Origin: Hyphomicrobiales bacterium
GTDB lineage: Bacteria > Pseudomonadota > Alphaproteobacteria > Rhizobiales > Methyloligellaceae
NCBI GenBank assembly: GCA_028280515.1
Contig: JANQLP010000016.1
Coordinates: 1 to 64,000, forward strand
Direction: 5' to 3'
DNA length: 64,000 nucleotides
Shown: piece by piece, positions 16,665 to 26,133 of the stretch
Layout of the letters: every line of letters starts with the position of its first letter
Position numbering within the stretch: position 1 is the first letter of the stretch
Made by a program: the position numbers and the translations under genes
Notes under the pieces: model-generated
The model's database searches: none
What the model was told of the DNA's origin: nothing
What the model saw: only the letters and a program-made list of their open reading frames with translations

Positions 16665-17650
16665 GCAGATCCAAAGCGCCGACCCTTGCCGTGCACGATC
16701 TGCGCACGCACTTCCACACCAAGCTGGGCGTCGTTAAGGCCGTCGACGATGTCAGCTTCGAGGTCAGGAGCGGTCAGGTCATGGGCCTCGTTGGCGAGTC
16801 CGGGTCAGGGAAATCGGTGACCGGGTTCTCCATCGTCGGCCTTATCGATCCGCCGGGCCGGATCGCTTCGGGTTCAATCAAGTTCAAGGGCGAGGAACTG
16901 GTCGGCGCCAGCGAGGACCGGCTGCAGAAGCTCCGTGGCAACCGCATCGCCATGATCTTTCAGGACCCGATGATGACCCTCAATCCGGTCCTGCGCATCG
17001 ACACCCAGATGACCGAGGCCATCAGGGCGCATCGCGATGTGGATTCCCGGACGGCCTGGGAGGAGGCGCGCGATGCGCTCGGTCAGGTCGGCATTCCATC
17101 ACCCGAGGAAAGGCTCAAGAGCTACCCGCATCAGCTCTCCGGCGGGATGCGCCAGCGCGTGGCGATCGCTATCGCCTTTCTGAACAAGCCGGACCTGATC
17201 ATCGCTGATGAGCCGACCACCGCGCTCGACGTGACCATCCAGGCCCAGATCATCTACGAGGCGCAGGCCCTGTGCCGCAGAACCGGCACGGCGCTGATCT
17301 GGATCACCCACGATCTGGCCGTCGTGGCCGGTCTCGCCGACCATATCTGCGTCATGTATGCGGGCCGTATCGTCGAGGAAGGCAAGGCCGACGACGTGAT
17401 CGATCACCCGCTTCATCCCTACACAATCGGCCTCATCGGATCGGTGCCGAGCCACAACAAGCGCGGCCAACGGCTGAACCAGATCCCGGGTATGACGCCG
17501 TCACTGCTCAATCTGCCAGCCGGTTGCGCGTTTCGGAACCGCTGCAACTTCGATGACCGGCAATGTCTCGACGAGCCGGGACCGACCCATCCCGTGCGCG
17601 GACGCTCGGTCAGGTGCTTTCACCCGCAGGGCGTCGAGGTTACGTCGTGA
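16661..17650 (+). CDS. Peptide ABC transporter ATP-binding protein (DppD-like)
   Basis: The 329-aa ATPase has Walker A GESGSGKS, the Q-loop [11 protein letters not shown], signature LSGGMRQR, Walker [14 protein letters not shown] and the switch His in WITHDL. The C-terminal oligopeptide/dipeptide extension carries Cys residues ([16 protein letters not shown]), which in related proteins hold an iron-sulfur cluster. It overlaps both neighbours by four bases. Confidence 0.95.
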   Translation: MSRSKAPTLAVHDLRTHFHTKLGVVKAVDDVSFEVRSGQVMGLVGESGSGKSVTGFSIVGLIDPPGRIASGSIKFKGEELVGASEDRLQKLRGNRIAMIFQDPMMTLNPVLRIDTQMTEAIRAHRDVDSRTAWEEARDALGQVGIPSPEERLKSYPHQLSGGMRQRVAIAIAFLNKPDLIIADEPTTALDVTIQAQIIYEAQALCRRTGTALIWITHDLAVVAGLADHICVMYAGRIVEEGKADDVIDHPLHPYTIGLIGSVPSHNKRGQRLNQIPGMTPSLLNLPAGCAFRNRCNFDDRQCLDEPGPTHPVRGRSVRCFHPQGVEVTS

Positions 17651-18648
17651 CCGCGATGATCGAAACGAAAGAGCTGACGAAGCGGTTCGTCAAGAGTCCG
17701 GACCTCGCCGGCCGCATCGCCGGCAAGCTGGGCGCGCCGGTCTCCGAGCAGGTCGTGCACGCGGTGGACGGCGTGGACCTTCAGGTCGCCAAGGGTGAGG
17801 TGGTCGGTCTGGTCGGGGAGTCGGGCTGCGGGAAGTCCACCATCGGGCGGATGATTGCCGGCATTCTGGAGCCGACCTCCGGGCATATCTCGTTCAAGGG
17901 CCGCAACGTCGATGAGCTGGAGGGTGAAGAGGCGCAGCGTGCGAAGCTCGCGGTGCAAATGATCTTTCAGGACCCGTTTGCCTCACTCAATCCGCGCCAG
18001 CGCGTCGCCGGGATTATTGGCGAGGCGCCGTCGGTGCACGGGATCATACCGCGCAACGAGCTCGACGGTTATGTCGACGACATGCTGAACCGGGTCGGTC
18101 TCGATTCGGAGTTCAAGCGCCGCTATCCGCATCAGTTTTCCGGCGGGCAACGCCAGCGCATCGGCATCGCCCGGGCGCTCGCGGTACGGCCGGAATTTCT
18201 CGTGTGCGATGAGGCGATCGCCGCGCTCGACGTATCGATCCAGGCGCAGGTCCTCAATCTGTTCATGGATCTGCGCGAGGAATTCGACCTCACCTATCTG
18301 TTCATCAGTCACGACCTCGGCGTTGTCGAGCATATCTCCGACCGCGTGATGATCATGTATCTCGGCCGGATCGTGGAATCCGCGCCGGCGGAGGAGCTGT
18401 TTGCCGAGCCGAACCACCCCTATGCCCAGGCGCTTCTCGCCGAGGTGCCGCGGCTCGACCAGCGCAAACGCGACTTCCATCCCATCAAGGGCGAAATCCC
18501 CTCGGCGATCAATCCGCCGAGCGGCTGCCATTTCCATCCGCGCTGTCCGCACGCTTTCGAGCGCTGCCGGAGCGAGGCGCCGGCCTTGAAGGAGATTGCG
18601 CCGGGCCGTCTCTCCGCCTGCCATCTGAACGATAACAACGCGGCCTGA
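17647..18648 (+). CDS. Peptide ABC transporter ATP-binding protein (DppF-like)
   Basis: The 333-aa ATPase has Walker A GESGCGKS, signature FSGGQRQR and a Walker B region FLVCDEAIAALD, a common variant of DEPVSALD in this subfamily. The C-terminal Cys motif (PSGCHFHPRCPHAFERC) is present. The GTG at 17647 overlaps the previous stop as GTGA; ATG at 17656 is an alternative. The longer frame back to 17563 would run deep into the upstream gene and is rejected. Confidence 0.95.
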   Translation: MTAMIETKELTKRFVKSPDLAGRIAGKLGAPVSEQVVHAVDGVDLQVAKGEVVGLVGESGCGKSTIGRMIAGILEPTSGHISFKGRNVDELEGEEAQRAKLAVQMIFQDPFASLNPRQRVAGIIGEAPSVHGIIPRNELDGYVDDMLNRVGLDSEFKRRYPHQFSGGQRQRIGIARALAVRPEFLVCDEAIAALDVSIQAQVLNLFMDLREEFDLTYLFISHDLGVVEHISDRVMIMYLGRIVESAPAEELFAEPNHPYAQALLAEVPRLDQRKRDFHPIKGEIPSAINPPSGCHFHPRCPHAFERCRSEAPALKEIAPGRLSACHLNDNNAA

Positions 18649-18686
18649 GGCGTAATCGGGCCTGATACAAGAAGGAGCTTTGACCA

Positions 18687-19805
18687 ATGGAAACGCCGTC
18701 GCCTGAAGAGTTACTCACCGGGATTCAGGAATGGGTCAAAGTCGAGAGCCCGACCAGCGATGCCGGCCGCGTCGAGCAGATGATGGATATCGTCTCCGAG
18801 ATCTTCAAGGGTCTCGACTGCAAGGTCGAACGCATTCCGGGCGAGGACGGCCGGGCGAGCCATCTTTCGGTCTCCTCGCCGTGGGGCGGGGACGAAAAGG
18901 GCATTCTCATGCTCTCGCATCTGGACACGGTGCACCCCGTCGGCACGCTTGAGGACCTGCCCATCCGTGTCGAGGGCGACAAGGCCTATGGGCCCGGCAT
19001 CTACGATATGAAAGGCGGCGCCTATCTGGGCCTGACCGCCTACCGCACCCTGGCGGAAACCGGATGGGAGTCCGACCTTCCCATCCGCTTCCTGTTCGTA
19101 TCCGACGAAGAGACCGGTAGCACCACATCCCGAAAGCACATCGAGGCTGCCGGCGAGAGCGCCAAATACGTTCTGGTGACCGAGCCCGCGCGTGACGGCG
19201 GCAAGATCGTCACCGGACGGCAGGGTTCGGCGCGTTTCGTCATGCGCACGCAGGGGCGCCCCGCCCATTCGGGCAGCCGGCACAAGGAAGGGCGCAGCGC
19301 CATTCTGGAGATGGCGAAGCAGATCGAGCGTATAGAGAGCAAGACGGACTATGACCGGAACTTCACGGTCAATGTCGGCATGATCCAGGGCGGCACGACC
19401 GCGAACACCATCCCGGAGAATTGTACCGCGTCCCTCGATTTCCGGTTCCGCAGTCTCGACGTGGCGGACGAGATGATCTCATGGGTCCAGAACCTCGATT
19501 CCTTCAATCCGGATGTCACGTTCACGGTGGACGGCGGCCTGACGCGCCCGCCGTTCGAGGAGACGCAGGTGATCAGGGACCTGTTCGCGCATGCCAAGGG
19601 CCTGGCAGCGGAAATCGGGTTCGAGCTCGTCGGGACCTTCACCGGCGGCGGCAGCGACGGCAACTTTCTTGCCGCAAAGCTCCCGGTTCTCGACGGTCTC
19701 GGCGTGGACGGCGAGGGTGCCCACACATTGCACGAGCACCTGTTGATCTCGTCGCTGGTGCCGCGGATGCGGCTGATGCGCCGGCTGATGGAGACGTTGC
19801 ACTAG
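18687..19805 (+). CDS. M20 family metallopeptidase (glutamate carboxypeptidase-like)
   Basis: The 372-aa protein is an M20 dizinc peptidase of the CPG2/ArgE type: metal ligands in MLSHLDTVHPVG, YDMKGG, and catalytic Glu in SDEETGS. A dimerisation domain follows with GRPAHSGSRHKEGRSAI. It closes the peptide transporter operon 38 nt after the second ATPase, so it probably hydrolyses the imported peptide or N-acyl amino acid in the cytoplasm. Start ATG follows AAGGAG at good spacing. Confidence 0.9.
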   Translation: METPSPEELLTGIQEWVKVESPTSDAGRVEQMMDIVSEIFKGLDCKVERIPGEDGRASHLSVSSPWGGDEKGILMLSHLDTVHPVGTLEDLPIRVEGDKAYGPGIYDMKGGAYLGLTAYRTLAETGWESDLPIRFLFVSDEETGSTTSRKHIEAAGESAKYVLVTEPARDGGKIVTGRQGSARFVMRTQGRPAHSGSRHKEGRSAILEMAKQIERIESKTDYDRNFTVNVGMIQGGTTANTIPENCTASLDFRFRSLDVADEMISWVQNLDSFNPDVTFTVDGGLTRPPFEETQVIRDLFAHAKGLAAEIGFELVGTFTGGGSDGNFLAAKLPVLDGLGVDGEGAHTLHEHLLISSLVPRMRLMRRLMETLH

Positions 19806-19812
19806 GGATCGG

Positions 19813-19902
19813 TATTAAGGGGACAGTTTACTTAATTCCGACGCCAACCAGTGAGGTCGCAAAGGACGTAGGCCGAATTAAGTAAACTGTCCCCTTAATA
19901 CT
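19813..19902. repeat. 27-bp perfect inverted repeat with 36-nt loop
   Basis: The arms at 19813-19839 and 19876-19902 are perfect reverse complements (arm begins GTATTAAGGGGACAGTTTAC). They are AT-rich against a GC-rich background and lie between the M20 gene and dinB. Sequences around GGGGACAGTTTACTTAATT occur widely near REP-associated (IS200-like) transposases in other proteobacteria, so this is probably a non-autonomous or solo REP-like element. It would also act as a strong transcript-end hairpin. No transposase gene is present here. Confidence 0.85.
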
Positions 19903-19962
19903 AATGCCGGGGCAAACGCGATTTGACCGGCCGGTCGGGGGCGCGTCTAATCCCGACTCACC

Positions 19963-21195
19963 ATGCCCGGCGATATGTCAGACTGGCCGAAGACGATCGT
20001 CCATGCCGACATGGATGCGTTCTACGCGGCCATCGAGCAGCTCGATGATCCCTCATTACGCGGCAAGCCGGTTCTCGTCGGCCCGCCGAGCGATCGCGGG
20101 GTGGTGCTCACCGCAAGCTATGAAGCGCGGCCCTACAATGTGGGCAGCGCCCTGGCCATGGCCAAGGCGCGGCGGCGCTGCCCCGAAGCGGTGATCGTGC
20201 GCCCGCGCTTCGACCGCTACACCGAAGTCTCTAAGACGATCATGGGCGTGTTCGCGGAGTTCTCGCCACACGTGGAGGCGATCAGCCTCGATGAAGCCTT
20301 TCTCGACCTGACGGGCACGGATCATCTTTTCGGAGACCCGCGCGCGATGGGGATGCGGCTGAAGGACGCCGTGCATGAGGCGACAGGCGGATTGACCGTC
20401 TCGGTTGGCGTGTCCGGCACAAAATACGTAGCCAAGGTCGCAAGCGACTTTCAGAAGCCCGACGGGCTGACCGTCGTGCCGCCCGACGACGCACAAGCCT
20501 GGCTCGCGCCGCTGCCTGTCTCGCGCCTTTGGGGTGTGGGTCCGAAGACCGAGAAGCGGTTGCACGCGATCGGGCTTGAGACCATCGGACAGGTCGCGGC
20601 AGCCGATCCGGACTGGCTGACACACAAGCTCGGCCGTGTGGGCAACCATTTTTATGCATTGGCGCACGCCCGGGACCCGCGTCGGGTCGAGGGCAGTCGC
20701 AAGTCGAAAAGCGTCGGGTCCGAGCGGACGTTGAGCGAGGACGTTTCAGACCGCAACGAGATTGCGCGGTACCTGCGCCGGTCGGCGGAGGAAATCGGGC
20801 GGCGGCTGCGGCGCAAACGCTACGTCGCCTATGGCGTGCGCGTGAAACTCAAGACGTCCCGGTTTCAGATCCTCACGCGCCAGCACCGCCGCCGCCAGCC
20901 GACCGACGTGGCCGACGCGCTGTTCGAGGACGCGGTCCTGATCCTGAAGAATTTCGATCATCCCGGGCCGTTCCGGCTCGTGGGCCTCGCCGCATATGAC
21001 CTGGTGCGCCAGGAGGAGAAAGGCCAGGATGATCTGTTCTCCGCGCCGCAACGGCCCCGTCAGCTTGAGACCGCTATCGACGATCTGAAGGAACGCTTCG
21101 GACCGAACGTGCTGCGCCGCGCAACGGACCTGCGCAAGGCCCGGCAAACGCCCAACCTCGATTTCCTGCACGATGATGAGGGTGACGATGCGTGA
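19963..21195 (+). CDS. dinB: DNA polymerase IV
   Basis: The 410-aa Y-family translesion polymerase has the catalytic blocks HADMDAFYAAIEQLDDPSLR and AISLDEAFLDLTG (SLDE), the thumb helix-hairpin-helix (RLWGVGPKTEKRLHAIGLET) and the little finger domain. QDDLFSA near residue 360 fits a beta-clamp binding motif. No LexA box could be identified with confidence in the short upstream region, which is occupied by the inverted repeat. ATG at 19975 is an alternative start. The gene stands alone and is convergent with pyrE. Confidence 0.95.
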   Translation: MPGDMSDWPKTIVHADMDAFYAAIEQLDDPSLRGKPVLVGPPSDRGVVLTASYEARPYNVGSALAMAKARRRCPEAVIVRPRFDRYTEVSKTIMGVFAEFSPHVEAISLDEAFLDLTGTDHLFGDPRAMGMRLKDAVHEATGGLTVSVGVSGTKYVAKVASDFQKPDGLTVVPPDDAQAWLAPLPVSRLWGVGPKTEKRLHAIGLETIGQVAAADPDWLTHKLGRVGNHFYALAHARDPRRVEGSRKSKSVGSERTLSEDVSDRNEIARYLRRSAEEIGRRLRRKRYVAYGVRVKLKTSRFQILTRQHRRRQPTDVADALFEDAVLILKNFDHPGPFRLVGLAAYDLVRQEEKGQDDLFSAPQRPRQLETAIDDLKERFGPNVLRRATDLRKARQTPNLDFLHDDEGDDA

Positions 21196-21210
21196 GGGGC
21201 GTGTTCCGGC

Positions 21211-21873
21211 CTAGGTGCGCTCGTCGAGCCCGATCCCGCCGTGATGGCGCGACCAAGCGGCCGCATCCGCGGCATAGGTTTGCAGAGCCGAGAGAGCCGA
21301 GCCCTCCAGGGAACCGTTTGTCTCGGCGGCCTTGATGACATCGCCGAGCGTGGTCAATGCGACCGTCCGCGCATGGCCTGGAAAGATGTTGTAGGCGAAC
21401 AGGACGAAGATGCCGACGACCCGTGCTTCGGCGCGTTCAAGCGCCTGTTTGAACGTCGTCTTTGTTCGCCCGTCGGTGGTCACGTCGTCGATCAGGATGG
21501 TACGGGCGCCGGGCTCGAAATCGCCTTCGCACTGCGCCAGCCTTCCGAAACCCTTTGCCTGTTTCAGGGCGACCACGAGGGGACAGGCAAGGCGGTCAGC
21601 AACCATGGCGGCGAACGGTACGCCGGCGAGTTCGCAGCCGGCAATCTGTTCGAACGTGTTGCTGCCGATGTCCGCCTCGATCTTGTCGAGTGTGAGCTCC
21701 AGCAACCGCGTGCGCGCGTCAGGGCGGGCGATCAACCGTTTGATGTCGATGAACACCGGGCTCGCCCATCCGGAGGAAAAAAAGAACGGATCACCGCTGG
21801 TGCGGATATAGACGACCTGCTCGTTGAGAAGAAGCTGTGCCGCTTCAAAGGCAGACGTTCCGTTCTCGCTCAC
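21211..21873 (-). CDS. pyrE: Orotate phosphoribosyltransferase
   Basis: The 220-aa enzyme makes orotidine 5'-phosphate from orotate and PRPP in UMP synthesis. The PRPP loop TILIDDVTTDGRTK is intact, and RTSGDPFFFSSGWASPVFID is typical of the family. Its ATG overlaps the stop of the upstream amidohydrolase by four bases (ATGA), so the two are co-translated; the pairing with a Zn amidohydrolase suits pyrimidine or ureide metabolism but is not proof of one. Confidence 0.95.
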   Translation of the reverse strand: MSENGTSAFEAAQLLLNEQVVYIRTSGDPFFFSSGWASPVFIDIKRLIARPDARTRLLELTLDKIEADIGSNTFEQIAGCELAGVPFAAMVADRLACPLVVALKQAKGFGRLAQCEGDFEPGARTILIDDVTTDGRTKTTFKQALERAEARVVGIFVLFAYNIFPGHARTVALTTLGDVIKAAETNGSLEGSALSALQTYAADAAAWSRHHGGIGLDERT

Positions 21874-23198
21874 CCTTGCATCTCCCTCGGATCGTTCGCG
21901 GCCTGCTGTAGCGCCCGCGACAGGACTTCCGCCCCGGCGAAGAAGTCTTCATACTCCATCGCCTCGTGCGGATTGTGGCTGCCTTTGTCGTTTCGGACGA
22001 ATACCATGGCTGACGGAATGCCCTGATTGGCAAAGATCGCGGAGTCGTGGCCGGCGCCGGACGGCATGATCTCGTAAGCGATGCCGACGGCCTCAGCCTG
22101 TGCTCCGAGCAACGAGACCATATCATCGCTCATGCGCGCCGGCTCGGTATAGACGCGTTCGCCGGGATCGAACGTCACGCCGCGCCGCTCGCCGATCTGC
22201 TTGCATTCGGTCTCGATCAGGTTGCCGAACGACTGCAGCGTCTTGGTGTCCTGACTGCGGTACTCAAGCGCAAAGGTCACCTCGCCCGGCACGCGCGAGA
22301 CCGCATGCTCGTCCTTGTTGGTCTCCACGATGCCTGACGTCACGACCAGGTCCTCGCCCCACTCGAGAAGAATGCGCCAGTGCTCATCGATCCGCATGAG
22401 CAACTCCGACATGGCCAGCACCGCGTCGTGCCGCAGCCATCTGGGAACGGCGCCGGAATGGGCCGCTTCGCCACGGCATACGATGCGCCGGTGCCGCACG
22501 TTACCGCGAATACCGGTGACGAGCCCGACGGGCTTTTCGCGTGCGATCAGGACCGGTCCCTGTTCGATATGAAGCTCGGCCCAGCAATGAAAGTGCCGCG
22601 GCTCTATCAAGGGACGCCGGGCTTTGATCGGAGCAAGGTCGACGCCACAGGTGGCCATGTGATGTTCGAGCGGCTTGCCCGATTGACGATGGCGGCTTTG
22701 CAGATCGCTTGTCGTTAGGAGGCCGAAAAGCGCGCGCGACCCGAAGTAGCACGGACCGCCGTACCAGGCGCTTTCCTCGCCGCGGAGCACGAACAGCTCC
22801 ATGGGGCGAAGCGGCGGTCCGTTCTCATTCGCCGCCAGAAGCGCGAGCAGGGCGGCAATGACGCCGGCCGCCCCGTCGAAGTTTCCGCCTTGCGGCACGC
22901 TGTCGAGATGCGAACCCGAGGCGACGACGGGCAGTCCGGGTTCACGGCCCTCCAGCCGCACGATCAGGTTGCGTGCCGCATCCCAACGGGTGGCAAAACC
23001 GCGCTCCTGGCCGAGCCGTTCGATGACCTCCATGGCCTGCGTTTCGCCGGGGCCGTAGGTTTCGCGGCTGATGCCGACGCCGTCGAACGACATCTCGCGG
23101 AACTGGTCAAAGAGGTCGCGCGCAAGATCGCGTAATTCCGTATCCACGTGAGATGGTCCGGAAAGCTGCGCCCCGACGGGTGTTGCATCGTTCGCCAC
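21870..23198 (-). CDS. Zn-dependent amidohydrolase, N-carbamoyl-L-amino acid hydrolase / allantoate amidohydrolase type
   Basis: The 442-aa protein is an M20-fold hydrolase of the HyuC/AllC group: GSHLDSVPQGGNFDGAAGV (metal-binding His and Asp), ELHIEQGPVL, and SGAGHDSAIFA near the C-terminus. Members hydrolyse N-carbamoyl amino acids, beta-ureidopropionate or allantoate. Coupling to pyrE favours ureidopropionate-like or carbamoyl substrates, but this is inference. It is divergent from the rhodanese gene. Confidence 0.85.
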   Translation of the reverse strand: MANDATPVGAQLSGPSHVDTELRDLARDLFDQFREMSFDGVGISRETYGPGETQAMEVIERLGQERGFATRWDAARNLIVRLEGREPGLPVVASGSHLDSVPQGGNFDGAAGVIAALLALLAANENGPPLRPMELFVLRGEESAWYGGPCYFGSRALFGLLTTSDLQSRHRQSGKPLEHHMATCGVDLAPIKARRPLIEPRHFHCWAELHIEQGPVLIAREKPVGLVTGIRGNVRHRRIVCRGEAAHSGAVPRWLRHDAVLAMSELLMRIDEHWRILLEWGEDLVVTSGIVETNKDEHAVSRVPGEVTFALEYRSQDTKTLQSFGNLIETECKQIGERRGVTFDPGERVYTEPARMSDDMVSLLGAQAEAVGIAYEIMPSGAGHDSAIFANQGIPSAMVFVRNDKGSHNPHEAMEYEDFFAGAEVLSRALQQAANDPREMQG

Positions 23199-23339
23199 GA
23201 AAGGCCTCCCGCAAATGCGAAACGGCGCCTGCAGGGCGCCGCTTTCTGCTCAGGAAGCACCGAATGCTAGCTTAAACGTGATCACCGCCCAAGCACCCGG
23301 GCGATTGCCTGAGCCGTATGTTCAAGATAGGTGTTTGCC

Positions 23340-23897
23340 ATGAAAAGACGTCATTTCGTTATCGGCACGTTGCTTGTCGCGTCAGCGATTTCGCTGGGCA
23401 GCGACTTGAATGCGCGCGATCCGTTCACCCTGGAAACCGTCCGTTCGCAGGTGGTCCGCGACTATGGCGGCGTCTCACATATGTCGACGCAAGCCTTTGC
23501 CGCCCAGATGTCGCGCCGGCCCGATATTCTCCTTCTCGATGTACGCGAAGAGGGTGAATTCGCGGTCAGCCGTCTCGCCGGTGCGGAACGGGTCGATCCG
23601 GATATCTGGCGTTGGGCTTTCATGAACCGGTTCGGCGACCGTGTGCGCGGCAAAACGGTGATCTTCTACTGCGCCGTGGGTGTGCGTTCATCGCGCCTTG
23701 CCGAGCGCGTGCAGGCCGCGCTCAAGGAGCAGGGTGCGAAAGCCGTCTACAATCTCGATGGCGGGATTTTCGCCTGGCACAATGAGCGCCGTCCCCTGGT
23801 GAATGCACAAGGTCAAACCGACTTTGTGCACCCGTTCGACACCTATTGGGGGCAGTTGGTGAAACGGAGCGACATGGTGCGCACGTCACCTGAGTGA
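23340..23897 (+). CDS. Exported rhodanese-like protein
   Basis: The 185-aa protein has an N-terminal signal helix (RHFVIGTLLVASAISLG) and one rhodanese domain: ILLLDVREEGEFAVSRLAGA, active-site loop VIFYCAVGVRSSRLA with Cys, and YNLDGGIFAWHNE. Rhodaneses move sulfane sulfur; a periplasmic role is inferred from the leader. The ATG at 23340 is preferred to the GTG three codons earlier. Its last 12 bases overlap the convergent glycosyltransferase gene. Confidence 0.85.
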   Translation: MKRRHFVIGTLLVASAISLGSDLNARDPFTLETVRSQVVRDYGGVSHMSTQAFAAQMSRRPDILLLDVREEGEFAVSRLAGAERVDPDIWRWAFMNRFGDRVRGKTVIFYCAVGVRSSRLAERVQAALKEQGAKAVYNLDGGIFAWHNERRPLVNAQGQTDFVHPFDTYWGQLVKRSDMVRTSPE

Positions 23898-24602
23898 TGC
23901 GGGCTCCGGCAACCGCGGTCTCAGGGCATACCGGCCAATGAGGCCGAGGATCTTGGTTCCCGCGAGAATAGTCCCCTTGATTGTTCCGGAGATCTTCGAC
24001 ACCCCGATGCGCGGGCGATAACTCACCGGCACTTCCGTGACGCTCAGGCCGAGCAGGGCGGCTTTGATCTGCATTTCGACGGTCCAGCCATAGGTGCGGT
24101 CCTGCATGCCGAGACGGCGTAAGGCGCGGCCGTCGATTGCCCGGAACGGTCCGAGGTCGGTGTAACAGGTGCGCCACAGCCCGTTCATCAGTTTGCAGGC
24201 GAGCCAGTTGCCGAACCGCTGCTGGATCGTCAGTGCGCCGCGCTTCGCGTTGCCGGTGACGCGCGAACCGATCACGAACTCGCACGCGCCTGTCGCGACC
24301 GGCTCGACGACCTTGCCAAGCTCGTCCGGGTGATCGGAATAGTCGCCGTCCAGGAACACGATGACATCGGCATCGTTGCAGGCGGCAATACCTGCGAGAC
24401 AGGCCGCGCCATAGCCGCGCTCGGCCTCGAACACGACCCTTGCACCGCTCTCGCGGGCAACATCCGGCGTCCCGTCGGTGGACCCGTTATCGGCAACGAC
24501 GATCTCGTCCACCCAATCGGGAATGTCGGCAATCACGCGTGAAATCGCATTCGCCTCGTTGAGCGCGGGAATAACAACACTGATGCGCTTGCCATGCTTC
24601 AT
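23886..24602 (-). CDS. Family 2 glycosyltransferase (DPM1-like)
   Basis: The 238-aa protein has the GT-A start VVIPALNEANAISRVIADIP, the donor-site motif VADNGSTDGTPDVARESGA, and DxD in FLDGDYSDHPDE. The size and motifs suit a polyprenyl-phosphate sugar synthase or a similar enzyme without membrane helices. It overlaps the upstream GT-C gene by ATGA, so it may make the lipid-linked sugar that the membrane enzyme uses. The start ATG follows GAGG; the frame is open to 24659. The 3' end overlaps the convergent rhodanese gene by 12 bp. Confidence 0.9.
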   Translation of the reverse strand: MKHGKRISVVIPALNEANAISRVIADIPDWVDEIVVADNGSTDGTPDVARESGARVVFEAERGYGAACLAGIAACNDADVIVFLDGDYSDHPDELGKVVEPVATGACEFVIGSRVTGNAKRGALTIQQRFGNWLACKLMNGLWRTCYTDLGPFRAIDGRALRRLGMQDRTYGWTVEMQIKAALLGLSVTEVPVSYRPRIGVSKISGTIKGTILAGTKILGLIGRYALRPRLPEPASLR

Positions 24603-26074
24603 GACGTTTCCTCTGCGTTCTTTACGTAACTCACGGGCCGAACAGATGCAGCGATCCAATGCCGTCCTTCCCAGATGAGTACGCCCCAGGCCGGAAGCCA
24701 GATCAGCCAGACGATGCCCTCCTTGAACACCGAATAGGTGTCATGGGACAGGAAGTAGAAGGCGCTGTAGTAAAGCGGCAGTGTGGCTGTGAGCAGCAGA
24801 AGGCCGGGAACCGGACGCAGGGCAAGGAACGGCACGATCCACAGGTAATACCAGGGGAACTGCGCCGGAGAGAGCAGGAACATGGCGGCTGCGACGATCA
24901 ACCATTTGTCCACTTCCGTTCGAGCGGTCTCCGCGGGCCGCCAGCATTGCCACAGCACAATGCTCGCGAGCATCAGCGCGATGATCGCCCGTGCCACGAA
25001 ACCGGGGCGGAGTGCGTCGGCGCCGAGCGCTTCGACCGCCCAACGCGATGCTTCCACAATCAGTGGAGAGAGCGCGCTGTTCGTTGTCCACCTGTCGGCA
25101 TAGGCGACGATACCGGACGACTGGTTGAGGCCGGCGGAAACCATCGGCCAGGCGAAGAGCGCACACGCGACCGCGGCAAGGCCGACACACAGGATGAATA
25201 TCCGGCGTTGATCGAGGCATTTCCGCCAGACCAGCGGCAACAGGATCACCGGCCAGATCTTGATGCCGGCGGCGATCGTCAGGCTCGCGGTCGCCGCCAG
25301 TGGCCGGTTGCGCAGTGAGAGCAGGAGGGCGCCGAGCAACAGCGGCGGCAGCAGGGCATCCATGTGGGCCGAGTTGTACACCTCCTTCAGAACGATCGGG
25401 TTCCACCAATAGAGTGCCGCCCAGAGCGGAGACCGGCCGAGACTGCGCAGCAGCAAAAGCAGCATACCGACGGCGGCAATGTCCGCCAGCATGAGCAGCG
25501 TGCGCCATGCGTTGAGATCCCACGGCGCCAGCCAGTGCGAGAAGGCAAACACGCCCTGTGCCACCGGGGGATAGATCGTCCGCAGTTCAGGGTGATTGAT
25601 GCGGCCGAGCACGGGGCCGGACTCCTTGCCCAACTGTCCGAGCGCCGTCAGGCTGGGATCGGCCTTCATTGCCGCTTCGGGCGAGACGGCGTACGGACTG
25701 AGTCCGTGGGCCGTGACGGCGCCGTCCCACAGGTAACGCTGGTAATCGTCTTCAAGCGCCGGCTCGCTGGCGAACAGAATGAGCCGCATCGCGACCCCCA
25801 TTCCGAGCATGATCCACAGGAGTTGCCGTAACGCCGGCGCCCGGATCAGCCTCGACGCGCAAATGATGGGCGGCAGTGCGAGGTAGAGTATGCCGGCGCC
25901 GGCAAGCCCGCCGGCGAGCCAGAACACCGGCATGTCCCTGACCGCGTAGTCGTATCCGAACATAGAGGATGCGAGTGTCAGGACGACACAGCTCGTCAGC
26001 AGCACGCAGCCAACGACGGTCCAGCCGACAAGAGCATCACCTGCGGTGAGACGTTTGGACAGGGTTTTGATCAT
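24599..26074 (-). CDS. GT-C type membrane glycosyltransferase (GT87/mannosyltransferase-like)
   Basis: The 491-aa protein has about twelve membrane helices. The first periplasmic loop carries ALEDDYQRYLWDGAVTAHGL, the acidic motif of GT-C enzymes that use polyprenyl-phosphate sugars. It resembles alpha-mannosyltransferase-like proteins (GT87/DUF2029). ATG at 26074 is chosen; 26113 is an upstream alternative. It forms a two-gene unit with the family 2 enzyme. The glycan product cannot be inferred. Confidence 0.8.
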   Translation of the reverse strand: MIKTLSKRLTAGDALVGWTVVGCVLLTSCVVLTLASSMFGYDYAVRDMPVFWLAGGLAGAGILYLALPPIICASRLIRAPALRQLLWIMLGMGVAMRLILFASEPALEDDYQRYLWDGAVTAHGLSPYAVSPEAAMKADPSLTALGQLGKESGPVLGRINHPELRTIYPPVAQGVFAFSHWLAPWDLNAWRTLLMLADIAAVGMLLLLLRSLGRSPLWAALYWWNPIVLKEVYNSAHMDALLPPLLLGALLLSLRNRPLAATASLTIAAGIKIWPVILLPLVWRKCLDQRRIFILCVGLAAVACALFAWPMVSAGLNQSSGIVAYADRWTTNSALSPLIVEASRWAVEALGADALRPGFVARAIIALMLASIVLWQCWRPAETARTEVDKWLIVAAAMFLLSPAQFPWYYLWIVPFLALRPVPGLLLLTATLPLYYSAFYFLSHDTYSVFKEGIVWLIWLPAWGVLIWEGRHWIAASVRPVSYVKNAEETS

Positions 26075-26133
26075 GGCGCGGCAGTCTATCCGTGCGCCTG
26101 CAGTTTTTGGCAATCAAAAAGCATCACACCGGC

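Noticed and set aside
18217-18234. Defective Walker B in the second peptide ABC ATPase
   Set aside because: CDEAIAALD differs from DEPxxALD but keeps the catalytic Asp-Glu and is a known variant in this subfamily.
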